Source: Bacteroidales bacterium
Lineage (GTDB): Bacteria > Bacteroidota > Bacteroidia > Bacteroidales > P3
Length of the DNA: 64,000 bases
NCBI GenBank assembly: GCA_017480785.1
Contig: JAFURZ010000010.1
Coordinates: forward strand, 140,317-204,316
Direction of reading: 5' to 3'
The translations under genes and the position numbers were made by a program. The first letter of the stretch is position 1. Each line of letters begins with the position of its first letter. This document shows, piece by piece, positions 33,442-43,189 of this stretch. Below the pieces are notes generated by a model. That model had not been told where the DNA came from and made no database searches. It saw nothing but the letters and a program-made list of their open reading frames with translations.

Positions 33442-35907
33442 TCAGCAGGGGTCGACGTCGAAGTGGACGCTGATGCCGCTCCATCCTTCCTGTTTCGTCA
33501 GGTCGTCGGCCATCTGCATGATGACGCGCTTCGCGTCGGCGATGGGTTCGGTGCGTTCAAAGCGGAGGGTGATGACCTTCAGGTAAAGGGCCCGTACCCG
33601 GCTGACGAGGGGATACTCCGGTCCCATGACACGCCATGCGAAGGTGGCGCGCAGCTGGGCCGCCAGCCAGGTGGCGGCGGCGTTGAGCACGGCGTCGTCG
33701 CGGTGTTTGAGGGTAATTTCGACGAGGCGGTAGTAGGGCGGGTAGCGGAAGACGCGCCGCTCCTGTATCTGCTCGTCGTAGAGGTGCCTGTAGTCGCCCG
33801 CCGCCACATCGGCGAGCACCTGGTGCTGCGGGTTGAAGGTCTGGATGATGACCTGTCCGGTGCGGCCGTGCCGGCCGGCACGGCCGCTGACTTGCGTCAG
33901 CTGCTGGTAGGCACGCTCGAAGGAGCGGAAGTTGGGATAGCTCCAGATGTTGTCGGCATTGACCACCCCCACCACGCTGACATGCTCGAAGTCGAGCCCC
34001 TTGGTGACCATCTGGGTGCCCACCAGGATGTCGATGCGGCGGTTCTGGAAGTCGTTGAGCAACTCCAGGTACTGGTTCTTCTGCAGGGTGGTGTCGAGGT
34101 CCATGCGTGCCACCGTGGCGTCGGGGTACATTATCTGCAGGTCCTCTTCGATGCGTTCGGTTCCGATGCCGACCATGCGGAGGTGCGAGGAGTGGCAGGC
34201 GGGGCACTCGGACGGCACGGGGATGGAGTAGCCGCAATAGTGGCAACGGAGGGAGCCCGTGGCCTTGTGGTAGACCAACGATACGTCGCAGTGGATGCAC
34301 TGGGGCGTGTGGTGGCAGTCGTCGCATTCGAGCCGCAGCGAGAAGCCGCGCCGGTTCTGATAGAGGATGACCTGCTCGTGCCGGGCGAGGGCTTGGTCGA
34401 TGGCTGTGAGAAGGGTCTGGCTGAAGTGGCCGTGCACCTGCTTCAGCTGGTGCGCCTCGCGCATGTCGACCACCTTCACCTCGGGCAGGCTGAAGCCGCC
34501 ATAGCGCTGTGTGATGGCCGCCAGGCCGTAGCGACCCGAGACGGCATGGTGGTAGGTCTCGATGCTGGGTGTGGCGCTGCCCAGCACCACGCGGGCACCA
34601 CAGCGCGAGGCGAGCCAGAGGGCTGCGTCGCGGGCATGGTAGCGCGGGGCGGGGTCCTGCTGCTTGTAGCTGGGGTCGTGTTCCTCGTCGACGATGATGA
34701 GGGACAGGTCGCGGAAGGGGAGGAGGAGGGCGCTGCGGGCCCCGAGGAGCACCTGGAAGCGGTCGGGGCCATCGGTGAGGGTGCGGTTCCACACCTCGAC
34801 ACGCTGACTGGCCGAGAAGCGGGAGTGGTAGACGCCTACCTTGTCGCCGAAGTAGCGCTTCAGGCGGTTGATGACCTGTGTGGTGAGGGCTATCTCGGGC
34901 AGCAGCAGCAAGGCTTGGCGCCCTTGCCGCACCACCTGGTCTATGAGCTTGATGTAGACCTCGGTCTTGCCGCTCGAGGTGACGCCGTGCAGGAGGAACG
35001 TGGAGTGTGGAGCGTGGGGAGAGGAGAGTTGCCGGAAAGCTGCCTGCTGTTCGTCGTTGAGCACGATGTCGGCAGGGGAGAGGAGGTCGGTGTCGCGGTA
35101 GTTCTCGATGCGGCTTTCGATGTGCTCCTCAGTGGTGAGCACGCCGTTTTTAATCAACGTGCCCAGCGCCGACCCCTGTGGAAGCAGGCGCTTGGCTACG
35201 GCCTCGGTGCCGGTGTGGGAGAGTTGCAGGAGCTGCATCAGCAGGTCTATCTGCTTGGTGCGCCTCTTGTGGTCCAGGTCGTCGAAGAGTTGCCGTTGCT
35301 CCTCTTCGGTGCTGTATGCGTCGGAGAAGCGGACATAGGTGGAGGTCTTGGGGACGAAGCGCTGCCGCAGCTCTTCGTCCATCACTATGATTGAGTTTTC
35401 AATCATGGTCCTCATCAGCGGCATTACCTTCTGCACCCCCAGGGCGCGTCCGATGTCGGCCACCCGCATGACGGGATGGTCGCTGAGGAGCTGTACCACC
35501 TGCCGTTCCTGCTTGGAGAGGGCTGAGAGCTCGCCGTCGAAGTCGGGGTGTATGGCTACGGCGCTCTCGCTGGCTAGCTTCATGCCTGCCGGCAAGGCCA
35601 TGGCCATTACGTCGCCCGGGTAACACATGTAGTAGCGCGCCATCCACTCCCAGAACTCCATCTGCAGCTCGGTGACGATGGGGGCGGTGTCGAGGATTGC
35701 CATGATGTATTTCGACTTCCACTCCGGCTGCTGTGTATGTATGCGTCGCACCAGGGCGGAGTAGATGCGCTGGTGGCCGAACTGCACCACCACCCGCTGG
35801 CCGGGATGTACCTGTCCGTTGTACTCCTGCGGCACCCGGTAGGTGTAGCAGTTGGGAATGTGCAACGGCAGCAGTACGTCGACGTAATATATGCCTTCTG
35901 TGCTCAA
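33442..35907 (-). CDS. priA: Primosomal replication protein N' (PriA helicase)
   Basis: The 821-residue 3'-5' helicase restarts stalled forks. It has a Walker A LLHGVTSSGKTEVYI (about 300), the DEEH box IIVDEEHDPSYKQQ and eight zinc-binding cysteines in pairs (CDDC, CIHC, CHYC, CPAC) within about 505-545. Helicase motif VGTQMVTKGLDFEHV and SGRAGRHG follow. The N-terminal PriA 3' BD domain starts at MSTEGIYYVDVLLPLHIPNCYTY. An inverted-repeat spacer separates it from oadB. Confidence 0.96.
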   Translation of the reverse strand: MSTEGIYYVDVLLPLHIPNCYTYRVPQEYNGQVHPGQRVVVQFGHQRIYSALVRRIHTQQPEWKSKYIMAILDTAPIVTELQMEFWEWMARYYMCYPGDVMAMALPAGMKLASESAVAIHPDFDGELSALSKQERQVVQLLSDHPVMRVADIGRALGVQKVMPLMRTMIENSIIVMDEELRQRFVPKTSTYVRFSDAYSTEEEQRQLFDDLDHKRRTKQIDLLMQLLQLSHTGTEAVAKRLLPQGSALGTLIKNGVLTTEEHIESRIENYRDTDLLSPADIVLNDEQQAAFRQLSSPHAPHSTFLLHGVTSSGKTEVYIKLIDQVVRQGRQALLLLPEIALTTQVINRLKRYFGDKVGVYHSRFSASQRVEVWNRTLTDGPDRFQVLLGARSALLLPFRDLSLIIVDEEHDPSYKQQDPAPRYHARDAALWLASRCGARVVLGSATPSIETYHHAVSGRYGLAAITQRYGGFSLPEVKVVDMREAHQLKQVHGHFSQTLLTAIDQALARHEQVILYQNRRGFSLRLECDDCHHTPQCIHCDVSLVYHKATGSLRCHYCGYSIPVPSECPACHSSHLRMVGIGTERIEEDLQIMYPDATVARMDLDTTLQKNQYLELLNDFQNRRIDILVGTQMVTKGLDFEHVSVVGVVNADNIWSYPNFRSFERAYQQLTQVSGRAGRHGRTGQVIIQTFNPQHQVLADVAAGDYRHLYDEQIQERRVFRYPPYYRLVEITLKHRDDAVLNAAATWLAAQLRATFAWRVMGPEYPLVSRVRALYLKVITLRFERTEPIADAKRVIMQMADDLTKQEGWSGISVHFDVDPC

Positions 35908-35921
35908 GAGGTATAAAAAAA

Positions 35922-36038
35922 AGTAGTTAAAGTGGTTAAAGTAGTCAGCTCGCTTGGCTCACGGTAGTTAGAAGGCAATGGTTCCGGCAGGTACATTGGG
36001 CTTTTAACTACATAACTACTTTAACTCCTTTAACTACT
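35922..36038. repeat. Inverted repeat of GTTAAAGTA units between oadB and priA
   Basis: Left arm AGTAGTTAAAGTGGTTAAAG plus TAGT (35922-35945), about 69 bp of spacer, then right arm ACTACTTTAACTCCTTTAAC plus TACT (36015-36038). 22 of 24 positions pair. Confidence 0.85.
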
Positions 36039-36056
36039 CGGCTGGTGTTTTTGTGA

Positions 36057-37229
36057 TTAGTGCAGGAATGCAAGCAGGATACCGGCGGCCACAGCCGAGC
36101 CCACCACGCCGGCCACATTGGGACCCATGGCGTGCTGGAGCAGGTAGTTGCTCTTGTCGTACTCCAGACCCACGTTGTTCGACACGCGGGCGGCATCGGG
36201 CACGGCGCTGACGCCGCTGTTGCCGATGAGGGGGTTAATCTTGTTGCCTTCCTTGAGGAAGAGGTTCATTATCTTCACGAAGAGCACGCCGCAGAAGGTG
36301 GCCACGATGAACGAGCCGGCACCGAGTCCGAATATCATCACCGACTTGCCGCTCAGGAAGACAGACGCCTGGGTGGAGGCACCCACGGTGATGCCGATGA
36401 GCAGGGTGCAGATGTTGACCACGGCATTGGATGCTACATCGGAGAGACGCTTGGTGACACCGCACTCTTTCAACAGGTTGCCGAAGAAGAGCATGCCCAG
36501 CAGGGGCAGGCCGCTCGGCACGATGAAGGCGCAGAAGAGCAGGCCGATGATGGGGAAGGTAATCTTCTCCAGTTTCGATACCTGACGCGGCGGCTTCATG
36601 CGGATGGTGCGCTCCTTTGGGGTGGTCATCAGTCGCATGATGGGCGGCTGGATGACGGGCACAAGGGCCATGTAGGAGTAGGCCGACACAGCGATAGCAC
36701 CCATCAGGTCGGGAGCGAGCTGGCTGGAGATGAAGATGGCGGTGGGACCGTCGGCTCCGCCGATGATGCCGATGGCACCGGCTTCGTTAGGCATGAAGCC
36801 GAGGGCCAGAGCACCCATGTAGGCGGCGAAGATGCCGACCTGCGCGGCGGCTCCAATCAGCATCAGCTTGGGGTTGGAAAGCAGGGCCGAGAAGTCGGTC
36901 ATGGCTCCGATGCCTAGGAATATCAAGGGTGGATACCAGCCGTTCTGAACACCGTGGTAGAGAATGTTGAGCACCGACCCCTGTTCGTAGATGCCTATCT
37001 TCAGGCCGGGATAGAACGGGATGTTGCCGATGAGCATGCCGAATCCGATAGGTACCAGCAGCAAGGGTTCAAACTCGAACTTGATGCCCAGGAAGATGAA
37101 CACCAAGCCGATGATTATCATGGCTATGTGGCCCCATGTCACGTTGGCAAAGCCGGTATATTCCAGGAACTGGACCAGCTGTGTCGACATGAACTCCATG
37201 AAGCCACCTGTTGCTAACAAGTTGAACAT
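36057..37229 (-). CDS. oadB: Sodium-pumping decarboxylase beta subunit (methylmalonyl-CoA/oxaloacetate type)
   Basis: The 390-residue membrane protein couples decarboxylation of biotin-bound carboxylate to Na+ export. It has nine or more hydrophobic segments and the conserved GIIGGADGPTAIFISSQLAP and GNSGVSAVPDAARVSNNVG motifs (Asp and Asn/Ser of the Na+ channel). Length matches the family. It is the last gene of the mce-mmdA-...-oadB transcript, 21 nt after the biotin carrier. Confidence 0.96.
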   Translation of the reverse strand: MFNLLATGGFMEFMSTQLVQFLEYTGFANVTWGHIAMIIIGLVFIFLGIKFEFEPLLLVPIGFGMLIGNIPFYPGLKIGIYEQGSVLNILYHGVQNGWYPPLIFLGIGAMTDFSALLSNPKLMLIGAAAQVGIFAAYMGALALGFMPNEAGAIGIIGGADGPTAIFISSQLAPDLMGAIAVSAYSYMALVPVIQPPIMRLMTTPKERTIRMKPPRQVSKLEKITFPIIGLLFCAFIVPSGLPLLGMLFFGNLLKECGVTKRLSDVASNAVVNICTLLIGITVGASTQASVFLSGKSVMIFGLGAGSFIVATFCGVLFVKIMNLFLKEGNKINPLIGNSGVSAVPDAARVSNNVGLEYDKSNYLLQHAMGPNVAGVVGSAVAAGILLAFLH

Positions 37230-37250
37230 TTCCTTAGAGTTTTAGTTGTT

Positions 37251-37679
37251 TTAACCTATAACGACAAGCACATCGCCCTCGAGGACGCTGTCGCCCTTGC
37301 GGACTTTCACTTCCTTGACGGTACCGGCGGTGTCGGCCTCGATGTTGTTCTCCATTTTCATGGCCTCGAGCAGCACGACGGTCTGTCCGGCCTTGACGGC
37401 GTCGCCCACGTTGACATAGACGTCGAGGATGGTGCCGGGCAGGGGAGTGGTCACTTTGGCGCCGGCAGCGGCGGCGGAGGAAGCCTTCGGGGCGGCGGCA
37501 GGAGCGGTTGCCTGCGGACGCGGGGTGCTGACGACGGGTTTCTTCTGTTGCTTGATTTCCTTGTCGACAGTGACTACATAGTTGGCGCCGTTGACGCTGA
37601 GCTTCACTTCCTGGCCCTCGACCTCATTGATGTCGACATTATAGTCGTTGCCGTTTATCTTGAGCTTATAATTCTTCAT
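37251..37679 (-). CDS. Biotin carrier protein of the methylmalonyl-CoA decarboxylase
   Basis: The 142-residue protein has a Pro/Ala linker (about 49-75) and a C-terminal biotinyl domain with EAMKMEN, where K108 is the lysine that carries biotin. It moves CO2 between the MmdA carboxyltransferase and the OadB pump. It lies 3 nt after oadG. A biotin-ligase gene is not in the window. Confidence 0.95.
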   Translation of the reverse strand: MKNYKLKINGNDYNVDINEVEGQEVKLSVNGANYVVTVDKEIKQQKKPVVSTPRPQATAPAAAPKASSAAAAGAKVTTPLPGTILDVYVNVGDAVKAGQTVVLLEAMKMENNIEADTAGTVKEVKVRKGDSVLEGDVLVVIG

Positions 37680-37682
37680 GGC

Positions 37683-38687
37683 TTATCTTCTATTATTAAA
37701 GTATTGATTCATATTATAGAACTTGGCGTTCCACGGAGTCCATTCGCGCTCCACCTTCTGGATGGTGATAACGGCCTCTTCCTCGTCGTGCAGTTCCTCG
37801 TTGTAGAGGTAGATGGCGGCACCAATGGCGGCGTAGATTTCCTCGTCATGGCTGCTGCCGTCGGAGACGGGTTTGATGGAGCGTTCCTTCTTCCCTTTCT
37901 CTTTGTTCTTCTCTTCGGTCTTGGCAATGAGCTTGCCCGAGCCGCTGATGAGAAGGGCGATGCACACCAGTGCCAGGAACACCACAGCCACAGCCACGGC
38001 AGTCAAGCCGATGCCGATGGGGTCGCTCTCCTTGATTTTCTCGGATTGCTTGGCCACACGGTAGTGGTGGGTCAGGATATCGCCCTCGGCAAACTGTTTG
38101 AGGTCCATGCGGTGCAGCGGCAGGAGGTTGATGTCGTAGCCGTAGGGATTGCGGCCGGCCACAACAAGCACGCCGTGCTCACGGTGCATGGCGTACATCG
38201 GGCTGTTGAAGCTGCGACGTGCCAGCTCGTTCAGCTCGCCGTCCAGTATGGCCACGTAGGATGTGTCGTTCACGGCCGAAGCCAGCACCAGCACGTAGGG
38301 ACCCATGGCCGATACGCTCACCGGACGCAGGATGTTCTTCAGGTCATGGCGCTTGTGGATGTTGTCGGTCTGGAAGCTGGCCACGGTCTTGAGGCTGTCG
38401 CCCACAATCTTGACGAGGTGCACCGAGCACTCCACACTGTCTATCGCCACGAAGGCGCCCAGGTCGGGCGCATAGCAGGTCTTCACGCTCGTGAAGTCCA
38501 CCGACGGTGTCAGGGCATGCATCGGGCAGCCGGCGTGTGGCTGCTCTTGCTGAGGCTGCGCCTGGGTGGCGCCAGCCACGGCGTCCGGGCCACCAGCCTC
38601 GTGGTGATGGTGCCGGGGCGCCGCCATTGCCGTCAGCGTGGCGAAACTCAGCAGACCTGCGATTAGCAGTTTATTAAGTGTTTTCAT
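37683..38687 (-). CDS. OadG-like gamma subunit with long extracytoplasmic domain
   Basis: The 334-residue protein has a signal peptide (MKTLNKLLIAGLLSFATLTAMA), a His-rich stretch (PRHHHHEAGG, residues about 24-33), a periplasmic domain to about residue 205, and an OadG-like transmembrane helix (IGIGLTAVAVAVVFLALVCIA) followed by a charged cytoplasmic tail. Classical OadG is about 85 residues; the long form is common in Bacteroidota. It should hold the decarboxylase together. Identification rests on position and the helix. Confidence 0.8.
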   Translation of the reverse strand: MKTLNKLLIAGLLSFATLTAMAAPRHHHHEAGGPDAVAGATQAQPQQEQPHAGCPMHALTPSVDFTSVKTCYAPDLGAFVAIDSVECSVHLVKIVGDSLKTVASFQTDNIHKRHDLKNILRPVSVSAMGPYVLVLASAVNDTSYVAILDGELNELARRSFNSPMYAMHREHGVLVVAGRNPYGYDINLLPLHRMDLKQFAEGDILTHHYRVAKQSEKIKESDPIGIGLTAVAVAVVFLALVCIALLISGSGKLIAKTEEKNKEKGKKERSIKPVSDGSSHDEEIYAAIGAAIYLYNEELHDEEEAVITIQKVEREWTPWNAKFYNMNQYFNNRR

Positions 38688-38736
38688 CTAACAATCTCTT
38701 TGTTTTAACATCAAAACGCATTCTTCAAGGGTGGTT

Positions 38737-38764
38737 TTCCGGCGCGCCGAGCGACGCGCCGGAA
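38737..38764. other. GC-rich hairpin in the mmd operon
   Basis: TTCCGGCGCG (38737-38746) and CGCGCCGGAA (38755-38764) form a perfect 10-bp stem with an 8-nt loop, without a T tract, between the Cys-rich lipoprotein stop and oadG. A processing or partial-attenuation element is possible. Confidence 0.6.
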
Positions 38765-38789
38765 TTCCCCTTGTGGTTGAAGTCGGGCC

Positions 38790-39059
38790 TTACTTGGCAG
38801 CCTCTTTGGGGCACTCTTTGCCTTCGGCCTTGCAGCACTTCTCGCCTTCAGCCTTGCAGCAGGCCTTGGTGCTATCCATGGCCATGCCTTCGGCTTTGCA
38901 GCACATGGCGCTGTCGCCCTCGGCTTTGCAGCACTTCTTCTCGCACTGCTCGGTAGCGGCGCAGGTGTCTTCGGTAGCCTCGGCGGCTTTGTTGTTGTTG
39001 CAGGCGGTCATGGCGAAGAGGGCCATGGCGGCGAAAGCGGTGAACAGAACTTTCTTCAT
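38790..39059 (-). CDS. Cys-rich CCKAEG-repeat lipoprotein
   Basis: The 89-residue protein starts MKKVLFTAFAAMALFAMTAC, lipidated at C20. The mature part has 11 further cysteines, eight of them in four CCKAEG units (for example KKCCKAEGD and MCCKAEGM), plus many Lys and Glu. Such spacing suggests metal or redox binding, but no known family is recognised. It lies inside the methylmalonyl-CoA decarboxylase operon between mmdA and oadG, on the same strand. Function unknown. Confidence 0.8.
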   Translation of the reverse strand: MKKVLFTAFAAMALFAMTACNNNKAAEATEDTCAATEQCEKKCCKAEGDSAMCCKAEGMAMDSTKACCKAEGEKCCKAEGKECPKEAAK

Positions 39060-39108
39060 TGTGTTTTGATGTTTTAATTTATAAATGATTTGATTGGAAT
39101 TGCTGTGA

Positions 39109-40668
<1,560 letters not shown>

Positions 40669-40683
40669 AATATTGTGTTTTTT

Positions 40684-41091
40684 TTATTTGCAACAGAATT
40701 CAGTGAGCACGCCGAGGGTCGACTTGGGGTGCAGGAAGCCGATGTTCAGATGCTCGGCACCGGGGCGGGCTTTCTCGTCGATGAGGCGCACACCTTTGGC
40801 CTTGGCTTCGGCGAGGGCGGTGTTGGTGTCTTCCATGGCGAAGGCGATGTGGTGCATGCCACCCTTGCCGCCGTTCTTCTCGATGAATGCCGCGATGGTG
40901 CTCTCGGGGCAGGTGGGCTCCAGCAGTTCGATTTTCACGTCGCCGCAGCGGAAGAAAGCGGTCTTGACTTTCTGGTCGGTCACTTCTTCAATAGCATAGC
41001 ATTTCAACCCCATGACGTCTTCCCAGTAGCGAATGGCTTCTTCGAGGTTGGTTACGGCAATGCCGATGTGTTCAATGTGTGAAGGTGTCAT
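40684..41091 (-). CDS. mce: Methylmalonyl-CoA epimerase
   Basis: The 135-residue protein interconverts (R)- and (S)-methylmalonyl-CoA. It is a glyoxalase-fold enzyme with IEHIGIAVTNLEEAIRYW, GGMHHIAFAMEDTNTALAEAKAKG (metal His) and the final GVLTEFCCK. ATG at 41091 begins MTPSHIEHIG; an upstream extension lacks similarity. It is the first gene of the mmd operon, with a TATATTTG box at 41167-41174. Confidence 0.94.
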   Translation of the reverse strand: MTPSHIEHIGIAVTNLEEAIRYWEDVMGLKCYAIEEVTDQKVKTAFFRCGDVKIELLEPTCPESTIAAFIEKNGGKGGMHHIAFAMEDTNTALAEAKAKGVRLIDEKARPGAEHLNIGFLHPKSTLGVLTEFCCK

Positions 41092-41166
41092 TTCTGTATG
41101 TGTTTTAATTTGTTTTCTTATTATCAATCACTTAATTACACACCCGTCGGGGGGTATTTGAAAGTG

Positions 41167-41174
41167 CAAATATA
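41167..41174 (-). promoter_or_regulatory. -7 box of the mce-mmdA operon
   Basis: TATATTTG followed by C on the minus strand; the -33 element is weak. The leader would be about 70 nt. Confidence 0.65.
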
Positions 41175-41299
41175 CGAATAAATTTCTAATAATTCAGAAA
41201 AAGTTATCTACAACCTCCAGGCAACCGAGCACCGCCCCCTCGGGCAGAATCCATCCTCATCATACCTTCCAGCCCCTACATCCTCAGGGTTTTCGACTG

Positions 41300-41384
41300 C
41301 TGTTCTTCGGTAGTTTTACGGTAGTATTACGCTTTTTTCCCGAAGAACAGTAAAAGAACAAGCGTAAAACTACCGTTGAAATGG
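41300..41384. repeat. Composite CTGTTCTT element with interleaved arms
   Basis: The order is a=CTGTTCTTCGG, b=GTAGTTTTACG, b-like GTAGTATTACG, then a'=CCGAAGAACAG, AAAAGAAC and b'=CGTAAAACTAC. Arms a/a' and b/b' are interleaved, a pseudoknot-type order, not nested. It combines the units seen at 5778 and at 20495. It lies in the 468-bp divergent gap between mce and nadE, the rest of which holds no gene. Confidence 0.85.
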
Positions 41385-41559
41385 GAGAGGGGGCGGGGTG
41401 TGCACGGGTGTTGTCTGGGGAGGAGGTCGGAAGGGTCTGGGGAAGAGTGTTTTGGGAGAGTGTTGATAATATTTATTCCACCGGCACATACTAAAACCGG
41501 GCGGGTTGCGTTGTATAAGGTGGAATGAAGAAATAATAATGTTGATAAATATCTGAGTT

Positions 41560-43116
41560 ATGAAGGTACATATAGTTCAGCATGATGTCCGCACGTTGCG
41601 GATGGAGGAGAACGAGGAATGGATTTTGAAGGAGCTGGAGTCGCAGGAGTCGAAGGATGCTTTGTTGACTGTGTTCCCGGCCTGCACCGTGTGCGGAGCG
41701 CCGTTGTTTGCTGCGGCGGGCTACACTGACGTGCAGAAGCGGGCGCAGGGGGTGCTTCAGGAGCTGATAGCGCGGTCGGAGCACCGTGCCTTCCTGGTGG
41801 GCATGCCGTTGCAGATGCAGGAGAAGGGGCTGTGCAACGCCTTGGTGTTTGTGCAGAACTGCGCCATCCGCGGGGTGGTGACGAAGAAGTACCTGACGGT
41901 GGACGAGCAGAAGTATTTTGTGCGCGGCGAGGGTGTGCAGGTGATTGACTTCCACGACCAGCGCATAGCGATAGGTTTCTACGAGGACCTGAAGGAGTTG
42001 TCGAAGGGTTATGTGGAGCAGCCTGATATGGTGGTGTGCTGCGGGAGCCAGGTGTTTGACTACCAGAAGCCGTACCGCATTCGCTACCGGATGAGCAAGA
42101 TAGTGGAGACGCTGAATGCGAGCCTGGTGTATGTGAACCGCACGGGTGGCGAAGGGAGCTACCTCTATGCGGGTGGGTCGATGGCGATGAACGCTGCCGG
42201 TGGAGTGTTGTGCCAGCTGCCTTACTTTGAGGAGGCCTGCGAGACGATCGACATGCAGGAGCTGGAGACGGTGGATGACGAGAAGCCGGAGGCGGTGGAG
42301 CTGGTGTACAAGGCGCTGGTGTGCGGCATACGCGATTACTTCCACAAGAACGGGCAGGGGCGGGCGGTGCTGGGCCTGAGCGGCGGCATCGACTCGGCGC
42401 TGGTGGCTGTGCTGGCGGTGGACGCGCTGGGTGCGGAGAATGTGCACGGCTTGCTGATGCCGAGCCAGTATTCGACCGACCACTCGGTGAAGGATGCTGT
42501 GGATTTGGCGGACAACCTGGGCATGAAATACGACATTGTGCCTATTCGGGCCATGTTCGACGAGTTTGCCAAGGCCCTGAAGCCCGTCTTTGGCGACCGG
42601 GCCGAGGACGTGACGGAAGAGAACCTGCAGGCACGCATCCGCGGCACGCTGGTGATGAGCTATGCGAACAAGTTCGGCGCGTTGGCGTTGAATACTACAA
42701 ACCGGAGCGAGGCTGCCATGGGCTACGGTACGCTGTACGGCGACTCGTGCGGGTCGCTGGCGGTGATAGGCGACCTGTACAAGACAGAGGTGTACGAACT
42801 GAGCGAGTGGATTAACCGCGACGGGATAAGGATACCGCAGAACAGCATTGACAAGGCTCCGAGCGCGGAACTGCGACCGGGGCAGAAGGACAGCGACTCG
42901 CTGCCCGACTACGGGGTGCTCGATGCGATACTGGCTCTCTACCTGGACGAGAACATGACCGAGGAGGAGATTGTGGCCGAGGGTTATGACAGCGCCACGG
43001 TGCAGCTGGCCATCCGCAAGACGCGCCAGAATGAGTGGAAGAGGCTCCAGTTTGCCCCACAGCTGAAGGTGAGCCCGATGAGCTTCGGTCTGGACCGGCG
43101 GTGGCCGATTAGTTGA
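41560..43116 (+). CDS. nadE: NAD+ synthase with degenerate glutaminase domain
   Basis: The 518-residue protein has a complete synthetase domain from about residue 245: VLGLSGGIDSALVAVLAVDALGA (P-loop), LLMPSQYSTDHS and NTTNRSEAAMGYGTLYGD. It converts deamido-NAD to NAD. The N-terminal nitrilase-like half has lost catalytic residues: the expected FPE reads FPA (VFPACTVCG) and the expected ICED reads FYED (IGFYEDLKE), although the Lys region KKYLTVDEQKYF remains. It probably depends on free ammonia or an external glutaminase. Shorter than the usual 640-680 residues. Confidence 0.93.
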   Translation: MKVHIVQHDVRTLRMEENEEWILKELESQESKDALLTVFPACTVCGAPLFAAAGYTDVQKRAQGVLQELIARSEHRAFLVGMPLQMQEKGLCNALVFVQNCAIRGVVTKKYLTVDEQKYFVRGEGVQVIDFHDQRIAIGFYEDLKELSKGYVEQPDMVVCCGSQVFDYQKPYRIRYRMSKIVETLNASLVYVNRTGGEGSYLYAGGSMAMNAAGGVLCQLPYFEEACETIDMQELETVDDEKPEAVELVYKALVCGIRDYFHKNGQGRAVLGLSGGIDSALVAVLAVDALGAENVHGLLMPSQYSTDHSVKDAVDLADNLGMKYDIVPIRAMFDEFAKALKPVFGDRAEDVTEENLQARIRGTLVMSYANKFGALALNTTNRSEAAMGYGTLYGDSCGSLAVIGDLYKTEVYELSEWINRDGIRIPQNSIDKAPSAELRPGQKDSDSLPDYGVLDAILALYLDENMTEEEIVAEGYDSATVQLAIRKTRQNEWKRLQFAPQLKVSPMSFGLDRRWPIS

Positions 43117-43117
43117 T

Positions 43118-43172
43118 TTCTAAATTCTAATTTCTAATTTCTAATTTCTAAATTCTAATTTCTAAATTCTAA
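43118..43172. repeat. Tandem TTTCTAA/ATTCTAA array
   Basis: A run of alternating ATTTCTA and AATTCTA units between nadE and the GWxTD gene. The same units form the inverted elements of the hydrogenase operon, but here only one orientation is present. Confidence 0.75.
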
Positions 43173-43189
43173 TTAAGAATAAAATCAAT

